Of a stretch of DNA of 20,548 nucleotides, positions 1 to 7,760 are shown piece after piece. The stretch spans positions 1 through 20,548 of the forward strand of contig JAFAEC010000078.1 in the NCBI GenBank assembly GCA_023424215.1. The letters are read 5' to 3'. The stretch comes from Pseudomonadota bacterium. Its GTDB lineage: Bacteria; Pseudomonadota; Alphaproteobacteria; Caulobacterales; Caulobacteraceae. A program made the translations under genes and the position numbers. The notes under the pieces are model-generated. The model searched no databases, had not been told where the DNA came from, and saw only the letters and a list, made by a program, of their open reading frames with translations. Within the stretch, counting starts at the first letter, position 1. Each line of letters starts with the position of its first letter.

Positions 1-416
1 AGGCTGTCGGCCACCGGCAGGGCGGGCAGGGCGCCGTCGGCGTCCTCCAGTCCGCGCAGGCAGCGGGCAATGACGGCCTGCGACAGCAGGGGGCGGGCGG
101 CGTCGTGGACCAGCACCGGCCGGTCGCCGGGGCCCCCAAGGGCGGCCAGTCCGTTCTGCACCGAGACGGCGCGACTCGCTCCCCCGGCCACGGCGCGCCA
201 GCCGGACAGGCCTGCCAGCGCGGTTGCGGCCTCGTCCCCGGCGCCGGCCGGGACCACCACCACGACCTCCCCGGCGCCGGCCGCGAGCAGGGCCTCGACC
301 GACCAGCGCAGGACCGGCTTGGTGCCCAGCCGACGCCACTGCTTGGGGCCGCCGGCGCGCGATCCGGAACCGGCCGCGACCACGACGGCGGCGAAGGCGG
401 GGAGGGGAGACGACAT
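1..416 (-). CDS. ispD: 2-C-methyl-D-erythritol 4-phosphate cytidylyltransferase, N-terminal part (IspD, possibly IspDF)
   Basis: IspD transfers CMP from CTP to methylerythritol 4-phosphate in the non-mevalonate isoprenoid pathway, in the cytoplasm. Translating the minus strand from ATG at 416 gives 138 codons with no stop before the window edge, so the gene is partial at its 3' end. The start of the protein carries the nucleotide-binding loop VVAAGSGSR (residues 12-20) followed by GGPKQW (22-27), and VHDAARP lies at residues 103-109; both are IspD hallmarks. An AGAAGG Shine-Dalgarno lies about 7 nt before the ATG. In many alphaproteobacteria, Caulobacter included, this gene is fused to ispF; whether that holds here cannot be seen because the C-terminus is outside the window. 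It is divergent from dusB with a 65-bp gap. Confidence 0.93.
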   Translation of the reverse strand, partial: MSSPLPAFAAVVVAAGSGSRAGGPKQWRRLGTKPVLRWSVEALLAAGAGEVVVVVPAGAGDEAATALAGLSGWRAVAGGASRAVSVQNGLAALGGPGDRPVLVHDAARPLLSQAVIARCLRGLEDADGALPALPVADS

Positions 417-481
417 CGTCGGCCTTCTAATCGCCGCGGTTGCGCTTGACGAGAGGGGGGTCCGGCAGGCGGTAAGGGCGG

Positions 482-1534
482 ATGAACCCAGGAATCCACA
501 TCGGCGACGTGCAGGTGCCCGGCCGGGTGCTGACCGCGCCCATGACCGGCATCACCGACCTGCCGTTCCGGCGACTGGCCTCGAAGCTCGGCGCGGCCTA
601 CGTGGCCACGGAGATGGTCGCCGCCGCCGAGCTGGCGCGGGCGCGGCCGGATGTTGTGCGTCGGGCGGCCGTCGGCGCGGGCCTGCCGCTGACGGTGATC
701 CAGCTGGTCGGGGGCGATCCCGCCGCCATCGCCGAGGGCGCGCGCATGGCCGAACGCGCCGGCGCCGACATCATCGACCTGAACTTCGGGTGCCCGGCCA
801 AGGAGGTGACCGGCGCCGCCTGCGGCTCGGCCCTGATGCGCACGCCGGACCTGGCCTGCCGGATCATGGAGGCGGCCGTCGGCGCCACGTCGCGCCCGGT
901 GACGGTGAAGATGCGCCTCGGGTGGGATGACGCCAGCCGCAACGCGCCCCAGCTCGCGCGGCGGGCCGAGACCATCGGGGTCAGGGCCGTCACGGTGCAC
1001 GGCCGCACCCGTCAGCAGTTCTACACCGGCGCGGCGGACTGGCGCGCGGTGGCCGAGGTCAAGGCGGCGGCGGGGGTGCCGGTAATCGTCAACGGCGACA
1101 TCGTCACGGCGGAAGACGCCCGCACCGCCCTCGATCAGTCCGGGGCGGACGCCCTGATGCTGGGCCGGGGCGTGTATGGCCGGCCATGGCTGGCGGCCCA
1201 TCTGGAGCAGGCGCTGGCGGACGGGACCGTGTTGCACGAGCCGGGCCCGGAAGAACGCCTCGCCATCGTGATCGAGCACCTGCGGGCCTCGGTCGCCTTC
1301 TACGGCCTGCCGCTGGGGCTGAAGATGTTCCGCAAGCACCTCGGCTGGTACGTGGAGCAGGCCCCGTGGCCGGCGGATCCCTGCGTCCGGCGGGCGGCGA
1401 AGGCGCGGCTGTGCCGGCTGGACACGCCGGCGGAAGTCGAGACCGCCCTGACGGAGCTGTGGCGACCGGTGACGCATTCCGGCAACTGCCCTGTTGATAT
1501 CCGGCCACAGTTGGCGGAAGCTGGCGCGGCATGA
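482..1534 (+). CDS. dusB: tRNA-dihydrouridine synthase (DusB/NifR3 family)
   Basis: This FMN enzyme reduces specific uridines of tRNA to dihydrouridine using NADPH. The 350-residue product is a typical Dus TIM barrel: an N-terminal FMN-binding stretch APMTGITDLPFR (19-30), the catalytic cysteine in NFGCPAKEV (C104), the conserved KMRLGWDD segment near 141-148, VHGRTR (about 171-176) and the phosphate-binding VNGDI and GRGVYGRPW stretches. The length fits DusB/NifR3. ATG 482 is the first codon that keeps the whole FMN region; only a weak AAGG lies upstream. The stop overlaps the ntrY start as ATGA (1531-1534), so the two are probably cotranslated. The historical name nifR3 reflects the usual location before ntrBC, which is not present here. 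Substrate class B rather than A or C is inferred from the motif pattern and context. Confidence 0.93.
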   Translation: MNPGIHIGDVQVPGRVLTAPMTGITDLPFRRLASKLGAAYVATEMVAAAELARARPDVVRRAAVGAGLPLTVIQLVGGDPAAIAEGARMAERAGADIIDLNFGCPAKEVTGAACGSALMRTPDLACRIMEAAVGATSRPVTVKMRLGWDDASRNAPQLARRAETIGVRAVTVHGRTRQQFYTGAADWRAVAEVKAAAGVPVIVNGDIVTAEDARTALDQSGADALMLGRGVYGRPWLAAHLEQALADGTVLHEPGPEERLAIVIEHLRASVAFYGLPLGLKMFRKHLGWYVEQAPWPADPCVRRAAKARLCRLDTPAEVETALTELWRPVTHSGNCPVDIRPQLAEAGAA

Positions 1535-3813
1535 CCGACACGCCCGCCGCCGACCCAGCGCAGGACCCCGCCGCCCGCGGCGCGGCGCGCTGGTTCGCCG
1601 GCTGGTCGGAGGATCGCCGGCGCAACATCTTCCTCGTCGCCTACGTCGTCGCCTTCCTGATCAGCGGGGCGGCGATCTGGCTGCTGGCCACCGCGCCGGG
1701 GGCCAGCGGCGAAGGAGCCCGCGATCGCGCCAGCCAGGCCGTGCTGGCGGTGCTCGGCTTCAACCTCCTGCTGATCGGCGGGCTGGCGGTCGTCATCGGC
1801 CGCCGCGTGCTGGTGCTGGTGCGGCGACGCACCCACGCCGGGGCGCGTCTGCACCTGCGTTTCGTCACCCTGTTCTCGCTGGTGGCGCTGGTCCCCGCCG
1901 TGACCATCGCCCTCGTCTTCGGGGTGCTGGTCAACCGCGGCGTCGACCAGTGGTTCAGCGACACCGTGCAGACCGCCGTCGACAACGGCGCCGACATCGG
2001 GCGCGCCTATACGGCCGACGTCTCGGCCCAGATGGACGGCGACCTGGCGGTGATCGCCGAGCAACTGGAAGGCGTGCGCCCGCTGTTCGAGAGCCGCATC
2101 CAGTTCTCCGACGCCCTGACCCAGGTCGGGGAGCTGTTCGGCTACCCCGCCATCTACATCCTCGGCGGCGACGGGGAGGTGCTGGCCAGCGGCGAGGGAC
2201 CGGGCGCGCCGCCCTACATCGCTCCGCCGACGGCCGCTCTCGAGGAGGCCGCAGGCGGAGAAGAGCCCTCTGTCCAGCAGGTGACGCAGAACCCCGACGC
2301 GGTCCGGGGGCTGATGGCGTTCCCGGCCTATGGCGACGCCTACCTGTATGTGGCGCGCCCCCTCCGTCCCGGTCTGATCACCCAGCTCGCCGCCGCCGAG
2401 CAGTCCATCGTCGCCTATCGCGAGGCCCAGGCCAGCCGGGAGCGCATCCAGGCCGCCTTCGCCCTGAGCTATTTCGAGACCGCCCTGCTGGTGCTGGTCG
2501 GGGCCGTCTGGCTGGGCATGTCCGCCGCCAGCGCCATCTCCGCGCCGATCGGCCGGCTGGTCGAGGCGGCCGACCGCGTCGCTGGCGGCGACCTTTCGGC
2601 GCGTGTCGACGACAGCCAGGGCCCCGGCGAAATCCAGACCCTGTCCACCGCCTTCAACCGCATGACCGGCGACCTCGAGGCGCAGCAGGCGGCTCTGCGG
2701 GCGGCCAGCGAGGAGGCGAGGGGGCGGACGGTGTTCATTGAGACCGTGCTGTCCGGCGTCTCCGCCGGCGTCATCGGCGTCGACCGCCTCAGGCGCGTCT
2801 CGGCCATCAACGACAGCGCCGTCGAACTGCTGGGCATCTCCGATGCCGAGATCATCGGCCGGCCGCTGGGCGAGGTCTCGCCGGAGCTCAGCGAACTGGC
2901 CGGCCGCGCCGAGGCCCACATCGAGGAAGAGATCGACGTCGCCCACGCCGGCGAGACCCGCAGGCTGCGCGTGCGCATCGAAGGCGGGCTCGGCGGCGAG
3001 ATGGTGCTGACCTTCGACGACATCACCCGGCTGGTCACCGCCCAGAGGAACGCGGCCTGGCGTGACGTGGCCCGTCGCATCGCCCACGAGATCAAGAATC
3101 CCCTGACCCCGATCCAGCTGTCGGCCGAGCGCCTGCGCCGCCGCTATCGCAAGCAGGTCGGCGAGGATGTCGAGGTGTTCGACCGCTGCACCGAGACCAT
3201 CATCCGCCAGGTGGGGGACATTGGCCGCATGGTCGACGAGTTCTCGTCCTTCGCCCGCATGCCGGCCCCGCGCTTCACCGCCGGCAATCCCGCCGAGATG
3301 CTGCGCGAGGCGGTGTTCGCCCAGCGGGTGGCGGCGCCGACGATCGGCGTCGAACTGGTCGAGCCCCTCCCGCAGGTGGTGCTCCACGCCGACGGCCGGA
3401 TGGTGGGGCAGGCCCTGACCAACATCCTCAAGAACGCCGGCGAGGCGGTGGCCGCGCGCCGCGACGCCGATCCCCGTCCCGGCGACGAGAGCCGCGCCGG
3501 CATCCTCGCCCGCCTTACGGTCGAGGGCGGGCAGGCGATCTTCACGGTCGAGGACGACGGCCCGGGGCTGCCGGCGCGCGATCGCGACCGGCTGACCGAA
3601 CCCTATGTGACCACGCGCGAGAAGGGCACGGGCCTCGGCCTCGCCATCGTCAAGCGCATCTGCGAAGAACACGGCGGCGAGTTGAAGCTGGCCGACGCCG
3701 AGACCCTGTCCGGCGCGCGCGTGTGTCTGATTTTTCCCCTGAAGGCGGCCGCGACGGCCGGGAGCAAGGGCGCCGCGGCGCCCCCGTCCCCGGCCCGTGC
3801 GGTCGCGGAATAG
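1531..3813 (+). CDS. ntrY: NtrY-type membrane sensor histidine kinase
   Basis: This is the sensor kinase of the NtrYX system, which in alphaproteobacteria links nitrogen, redox or envelope signals to transcription. The 760-residue protein has three N-terminal membrane segments (about 33-54, 69-97 and 109-134), a probably periplasmic region to about 313, a fourth membrane segment (about 314-336), a HAMP linker (337-385), a PAS domain (about 400-500), the HisKA H-box RIAHEIKNPLTPIQL with phosphoacceptor H519, the N-box NILKNAGEAV (631-640), the G1 box VEDDGPGLP (673-681) and the G2 box KGTGLGLAI (698-706). All catalytic boxes look intact. The ATG lies inside the dusB stop (ATGA), and ntrX starts 9 nt after its stop. 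The C-terminal 25 or so residues are a low-complexity Ala/Pro tail. The ligand is unknown from sequence. Confidence 0.95.
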   Translation: MTDTPAADPAQDPAARGAARWFAGWSEDRRRNIFLVAYVVAFLISGAAIWLLATAPGASGEGARDRASQAVLAVLGFNLLLIGGLAVVIGRRVLVLVRRRTHAGARLHLRFVTLFSLVALVPAVTIALVFGVLVNRGVDQWFSDTVQTAVDNGADIGRAYTADVSAQMDGDLAVIAEQLEGVRPLFESRIQFSDALTQVGELFGYPAIYILGGDGEVLASGEGPGAPPYIAPPTAALEEAAGGEEPSVQQVTQNPDAVRGLMAFPAYGDAYLYVARPLRPGLITQLAAAEQSIVAYREAQASRERIQAAFALSYFETALLVLVGAVWLGMSAASAISAPIGRLVEAADRVAGGDLSARVDDSQGPGEIQTLSTAFNRMTGDLEAQQAALRAASEEARGRTVFIETVLSGVSAGVIGVDRLRRVSAINDSAVELLGISDAEIIGRPLGEVSPELSELAGRAEAHIEEEIDVAHAGETRRLRVRIEGGLGGEMVLTFDDITRLVTAQRNAAWRDVARRIAHEIKNPLTPIQLSAERLRRRYRKQVGEDVEVFDRCTETIIRQVGDIGRMVDEFSSFARMPAPRFTAGNPAEMLREAVFAQRVAAPTIGVELVEPLPQVVLHADGRMVGQALTNILKNAGEAVAARRDADPRPGDESRAGILARLTVEGGQAIFTVEDDGPGLPARDRDRLTEPYVTTREKGTGLGLAIVKRICEEHGGELKLADAETLSGARVCLIFPLKAAATAGSKGAAAPPSPARAVAE

Positions 3814-3822
3814 CGAGGCGTC

Positions 3823-5238
3823 ATGCGATCCACGGGAGCCGACATACTGGTCGTCGACGACGAGGCCGACATCCGCGAGCTGGTCTCCGGCCTGCTCGAG
3901 GACGAGGGTCACGCCGTCCGCGTGGCGGCCAATTCCGACGAGGCGCTGGCCGCCATCCGGGCCCGCAAGCCGTCGCTGGCCCTGCTCGACATCTGGATGC
4001 AGGGGGGCGGCCTCGACGGGCTGGAGCTGCTGGACCTGATCAAGGAGCTGGATCCCGACCTGCCCGTGGTCATGATCTCCGGCCACGGCAACATCGAGAC
4101 GGCGGTCAGCGCGCTGCAGCGCGGGGCCTACGACTTCATCGAAAAGCCGTTCAAGTCCGACCGGCTGGTGGTGGTTGTTCAGAGAGCGCTGGAGGCGTCG
4201 CAGCTGAAGCGGGAGAACCGCCGGCTGCGCGCCCAGGTAGCCGCCCCGACCGGGCTGATCGGCAAGTCCGCCGCGGCCCAGGCCCTGCGCGGCACCATCG
4301 CCAAGGTGGCCCCCGCCAACAGCCGGGTGCTGATCTCCGGACCGCCCGGCTCCGGCAAGGAGCTGGTCGCCCGCCAGATCCACGAGGCCAGCGCCCGCGC
4401 CCGCGGCGAGTTCGTGGCCATCGCCGCCGCCGGCATGACCCCGGAACGGCTCGACGTGGAGCTGTTCGGCGAGGAGGGCGTCGACGGCCGTCCGCGCAAG
4501 ATCGGGGTGTTCGAACGCGCCCACGGCGGCACCCTCTATCTGGACGACGTCGGCGACATGCCGCGCGAAAGCCAGAGCCGGGTGCTTCGGGTGCTGGTCG
4601 AGCAGCGCTTCCGCCGCGTCGGCGGCGAGCAGGACGTGCAGGTCGACGTCCGGGTCATCACCTCGACCTCGCGCGACCTCAAGGAGGAGATCACCGCCGG
4701 CCGCTTCCGCGAGGACCTGTTCCACCGGCTCAACGTGGTGCCGATCCGGGTGCCGCCGCTGGCCGAGCGGCGCGAGGACATCGCCGAGCTGGTCGAGTAT
4801 TTCATCGAGAGCCTGGCGGCCTCGCAGGGCCTGCCGCGCCGTCGGCTGGGCGACGACGCCATCGCCGTGCTGCAGGTCCATCCCTGGCCGGGCAACGTCC
4901 GCCAGCTGAGAAACAACGTCGAGCGGCTGCTGATCCTCGCCACTGGCGATCCGTCCGAACCCATCGGCGCCGACGCCCTGCCGCAGGAGGCGACCAACGC
5001 CGGCTCCAGCGGCTCGCTGGGGGCCGAGCGCATCATCGCCCTGCCGCTGCGCGAGGCCCGCGAGGTGTTCGAGCGCGAGTACCTCGCCGCCCAGATCATG
5101 CGCTTCGGCGGCAACATCAGCCGCACCGCCGCCTTCATAGGCATGGAGCGCTCCGCCCTGCACCGGAAGCTGAAGTCGCTCGGCGTGGCGCCCGCCCGCG
5201 GCGGCGAGGACATCGAAGAGGGAGCCGCCGAGGCATGA
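3823..5238 (+). CDS. ntrX: NtrX-type response regulator (AAA+ domain, Fis-type HTH)
   Basis: This is the cognate DNA-binding regulator of NtrY. The 471-residue order is receiver (acidic pair in VVDDE 10-14, phosphoacceptor D56 in LLDIWM, K108 in EKPF), AAA+ domain with Walker A GPPGSGKE (173-180), Walker B LYLDDVGDMP (238-247) and arginine finger region FREDLFHRLNVVP (295-307), and a Fis-like HTH near 413-455. The segment between ELFG (213-216) and the Walker B has no GAFTGA loop (it reads EEGVDGRPRKIGVFE). That loop is what sigma-54 activators use to contact sigma-54, and its loss is, as I recall, typical of alphaproteobacterial NtrX. Walker B carries Asp242 where most family members have the catalytic Glu. 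A GAGG motif precedes the ATG. The stop overlaps the next gene as ATGA. Confidence 0.95.
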   Translation: MRSTGADILVVDDEADIRELVSGLLEDEGHAVRVAANSDEALAAIRARKPSLALLDIWMQGGGLDGLELLDLIKELDPDLPVVMISGHGNIETAVSALQRGAYDFIEKPFKSDRLVVVVQRALEASQLKRENRRLRAQVAAPTGLIGKSAAAQALRGTIAKVAPANSRVLISGPPGSGKELVARQIHEASARARGEFVAIAAAGMTPERLDVELFGEEGVDGRPRKIGVFERAHGGTLYLDDVGDMPRESQSRVLRVLVEQRFRRVGGEQDVQVDVRVITSTSRDLKEEITAGRFREDLFHRLNVVPIRVPPLAERREDIAELVEYFIESLAASQGLPRRRLGDDAIAVLQVHPWPGNVRQLRNNVERLLILATGDPSEPIGADALPQEATNAGSSGSLGAERIIALPLREAREVFEREYLAAQIMRFGGNISRTAAFIGMERSALHRKLKSLGVAPARGGEDIEEGAAEA

Positions 5239-6098
5239 GCCGCATCGCCTATGTCAACGGGACCTACCGGCCGCTGCGCGACGCCGTCGTGCACGTCGAG
5301 GATCGCGGCTTCCAGTTCGCCGACGGGGTCTACGAGGTCTGGGCGGTGTTCGACGGCCGCCTCGCCGACTTCGAGGGGCACCTGACCCGTCTGTGGCGCA
5401 GCCTCGACGAACTGCGCATCGACCGGCCGATGAGCCCGGAGGCGCTGGCGCGGGTGCTGAAGGAGACGGTGCGGCGCAACCGGGTGCGCGAGGGACTGGT
5501 CTACATCCAGATCACCCGGGGCACGGCCCGGCGCGATCATCCCTTCCCGGCCGAGGGCACGCCGCCCAGCGTGATCGTGACCGCCCGCTCCCTGCCGCTG
5601 GCCAGGGGCAACGCCACGGCCGAGAAGGGCGTGGCCGTGATCACCCAGCCCGACATCCGCTGGGGTCGCTGCGACATCAAGACCGTCGGCCTGCTGCCCA
5701 ATGTGCTGGCCAAGCAGGCAGCGAAGGAGCGCGGCGCCGCCGAAGCGTGGATGGTAGACGAGATGGGCCTGGTCACCGAGGGCTCCTCCACCAACGCCTG
5801 GATCGTCGACGAGCACGGCAAGCTGCGCACCCGGGACACGCAGTCCAACATTCTGCGCGGCATCACCCGCGCCGCGGTGCTGGAGATGGCGGCGAAGGAG
5901 GGGATCGAGCTGGAGGAGCGGGCTTTCTCGGTGGACGAGGCCAAGCGGGCGAAGGAGGCCTTCTACACCTCGGCCAGCGGTTTCGTGATGCCGGCGGTGT
6001 CGATCGACGGGGTGAAGATCGGCGACGGCCGGCCCGGCCCGGTCGCGACGAAGCTGCGCACCCTCTACCTTGAAAGGGCGCGGCGGGAGGCCATCTAG
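5235..6098 (+). CDS. dat: D-amino-acid aminotransferase (fold-type IV PLP enzyme)
   Basis: The enzyme interconverts D-amino acids and 2-oxo acids with PLP and typically supplies D-Ala and D-Glu for peptidoglycan. The 287-residue protein is a class IV aminotransferase: the N-terminal YVNG and the FADGVYEV stretch (28-35), the substrate carboxylate motif RGTARRDHPFP with R100 and H102 at the positions used by D-specific members, the PLP lysine K149 in DIKTVGLLPN, the conserved VTEGSSTN (E181) and SASGFVMPAV near the C-terminus. The R/H pair favours D-alanine-type rather than branched-chain or 4-amino-4-deoxychorismate specificity. ATG 5235 overlaps the ntrX stop (ATGA), so expression is probably coupled to ntrYX. 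The alternative, a BCAT-like or DAAT-like enzyme of different specificity, cannot be excluded by sequence reading. Confidence 0.88.
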   Translation: MSRIAYVNGTYRPLRDAVVHVEDRGFQFADGVYEVWAVFDGRLADFEGHLTRLWRSLDELRIDRPMSPEALARVLKETVRRNRVREGLVYIQITRGTARRDHPFPAEGTPPSVIVTARSLPLARGNATAEKGVAVITQPDIRWGRCDIKTVGLLPNVLAKQAAKERGAAEAWMVDEMGLVTEGSSTNAWIVDEHGKLRTRDTQSNILRGITRAAVLEMAAKEGIELEERAFSVDEAKRAKEAFYTSASGFVMPAVSIDGVKIGDGRPGPVATKLRTLYLERARREAI

Positions 6099-6181
6099 GC
6101 GTTGCGACCGCGGCGTGTGCGGTTAAGGTGAGTCGACCGGGCTCTCTGCTCGCCAACCAACAAGAACAGGACCAACCTGCC

Positions 6182-6427
6182 ATGTCGCAAGACAAGCGTC
6201 AGAACCTCCAGGACACCTTCCTCAACTCGGTCCGCAAGACCAAAACGCCGCTGACCATCTTCCTCGTCAACGGGGTCAAGCTGCAGGGCATCGTCACCTG
6301 GTTCGACAACTTCTGTGTGCTGCTGCGTCGCGATGGCCAGTCGCAGCTCGTCTACAAGCACGCCATCTCGACCATCATGCCGTCGCAGCCCGTGCAGCTG
6401 TACGAGCCCGACGCCGAAGAAGACTGA
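6182..6427 (+). CDS. hfq: RNA chaperone Hfq
   Basis: Hfq is a hexameric Sm-like protein that binds small RNAs and mRNAs and promotes their pairing. The 81-residue product starts MSQDKRQNLQD, giving the usual Hfq N-terminal helix with Q8 at the proximal face, then the Sm1 stretch FLVNGVKLQGIV (residues 27-38), FDNFCVLL and the Sm2 signature VYKHAISTI (57-65). The C-terminal tail is short and acidic, as in other alphaproteobacteria. ATG 6182 is chosen over an upstream in-frame start near 6128 because it matches the family N-terminus and has AGGA about 9 nt before it. The 83-bp gap after dat leaves room for its own promoter, though I see no convincing -35/-10 pair. Its stop directly touches the hflX start codon. 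Confidence 0.97.
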   Translation: MSQDKRQNLQDTFLNSVRKTKTPLTIFLVNGVKLQGIVTWFDNFCVLLRRDGQSQLVYKHAISTIMPSQPVQLYEPDAEED

Positions 6428-7735
6428 TTGACCACGAAGCATATCGACCACGCCGTCCCGCTGATCCGGGCGGTCGTCATCCACCCCGACGGACGTAGCG
6501 AGAGTCCGCGCCTCGCCGAGGAGCGGCTCGAGGAGGCCGCGGGCCTGGCCCGCGCGCTGGATCTCGACGTGCGCGCCGAGGAGATCGTGCGCGTGCGCAA
6601 GGTCGCGCCCGCCACCCTGTTCGGCTCGGGCAAGGTCGACGAGCTGGCCGCCCTTGTGCGCGCCGCCGAGGCCGAGGCCGTGGTCGTCGACGACCAGCTG
6701 ACGCCGGTGCAGCAGCGCAACCTCGAGAAGGCCTGGGACGCCAAGGTCATCGACCGCACCGGCCTGATCCTCGAGATCTTCGGCCGCCGGGCGCGGACCA
6801 AGGAGGGCCGGCTGCAGGTCGAACTGGCGCGGCTGGACTACGAGCGCTCGCGGCTGGTCCGCACCTGGACCCACCTCGAGCGCCAGCGCGGCGGCACCGG
6901 TTCGACCGGCGGCCCCGGCGAAACCCAGATCGAGCTCGACCGCCGCCTCATCGCCGACCGCATCGTCAAGCTGAAGGCCGAGCTGGAGGAGGTGCGGCGC
7001 ACCCGCGGCCTGCACCGCAAGGCCCGCCAGAAGGTCCCGTTCCCGACCGTGGCTCTGGTCGGCTACACCAACGCCGGCAAGTCGACCCTGTTCAACCGGC
7101 TGACCGGTTCCGAGGTGTTCGCCAAGGACCTGCTGTTCGCCACGCTCGACACCACCCAGCGCACCATCCGCCTGCCGCAGGGCCGGCCGGCCATCGTCGC
7201 CGACACCGTCGGCTTCATCTCCGACCTGCCGCACGAACTGGTCGAGAGCTTCCGGGCCACGCTGGAGGAGGTCGGCGAGGCCGACCTGATCCTGCACGTC
7301 CGCGACATCGCCAGCCCCGACAGCGACGCCCAAGCGAAGGACGTCGAGGCGGTGCTGGAGCAGATCCCCGCCGTCGAAGGCCGCACCCGGCGGGTGCTCG
7401 AGGTCTGGAACAAGATCGACCTGCTGGAGGGCGAGGCGCGCGAGGCGACCCTCGGCATGGCCGAACGCCTGCGGGCGCAGGGCAAGGCGGTCGCCGTCTC
7501 GGCCTGGACCGGCGAAGGCGTCGAGGCGCTGCGCGAGACCATCGCCTCGCTGATCGACGACGACCCGGAGACCGAGCTGACCCTGGAGCCGTCCCAGGGC
7601 GAGGCCCTAGCCTGGCTGTACGAGAACGGTCGGGTCACGGCGCGCGAGACCGACGGGGAGGGCCGCACGCACGTCACGGTGCGCCTGCACCCGGCGGCGT
7701 TGGGACGGTTCGAGCGCCTTTTCGGGCGCGGCTGA
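6428..7735 (+). CDS. hflX: ribosome-associated GTPase HflX
   Basis: HflX is a GTPase that binds the ribosome's 50S subunit and splits or rescues stalled ribosomes during stress. The 435-residue protein has the N-terminal HflX domain, the glycine-rich GGTGSTGGPGETQIELDRR stretch (155-173), an arginine-rich coiled linker, the GTPase G1 loop GYTNAGKST (212-220), G3 DTVGF (259-263) and G4 NKID (328-331), and a C-terminal extension of about 70 residues. The only reasonable start is TTG 6428, the codon right after the hfq TGA and in the same reading frame; the next in-frame Met is far inside the domain. Only a purine-rich GAAGAAGA stands in for a Shine-Dalgarno, which suggests translation coupled to hfq. 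The hfq-hflX neighbourhood is widely conserved in proteobacteria. Confidence 0.95.
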   Translation: MTTKHIDHAVPLIRAVVIHPDGRSESPRLAEERLEEAAGLARALDLDVRAEEIVRVRKVAPATLFGSGKVDELAALVRAAEAEAVVVDDQLTPVQQRNLEKAWDAKVIDRTGLILEIFGRRARTKEGRLQVELARLDYERSRLVRTWTHLERQRGGTGSTGGPGETQIELDRRLIADRIVKLKAELEEVRRTRGLHRKARQKVPFPTVALVGYTNAGKSTLFNRLTGSEVFAKDLLFATLDTTQRTIRLPQGRPAIVADTVGFISDLPHELVESFRATLEEVGEADLILHVRDIASPDSDAQAKDVEAVLEQIPAVEGRTRRVLEVWNKIDLLEGEAREATLGMAERLRAQGKAVAVSAWTGEGVEALRETIASLIDDDPETELTLEPSQGEALAWLYENGRVTARETDGEGRTHVTVRLHPAALGRFERLFGRG

Positions 7736-7760
7736 CGCGGACTGACGGGCAGGGGGAAGA

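Noticed and set aside
446..476. TTGACG (446-451) and GGTAAG (471-476) as a dusB promoter
   Set aside because: The 19-bp spacer is long and the implied transcription start would fall at or after the ATG at 482.
70..930. Plus-strand open frame over ispD and the start of dusB
   Set aside because: Arg/Pro/Ala-rich composition without motifs; the minus strand encodes a clear IspD and the other plus frame a clear Dus protein.
1300..5163. A 1287-codon open frame on the minus strand, antisense to the end of dusB, ntrY and ntrX
   Set aside because: It runs opposite genes with intact domains and is low-complexity (Gly/Ala/Asp/His/Arg/Gln-rich); long antisense frames are an artefact of high GC at third codon positions.
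3723..5234. Open frame upstream of and in phase with dat, suggesting a 791-residue fusion
   Set aside because: The upstream part is an Arg/Gly-rich shadow of ntrX; the aminotransferase family starts at ATG 5235.
6102..6128. TTGCGA and a downstream TTAAGG as an hfq promoter
   Set aside because: The spacer is only 15 bp and the -10 match is poor; a promoter in this gap is plausible but not identifiable.
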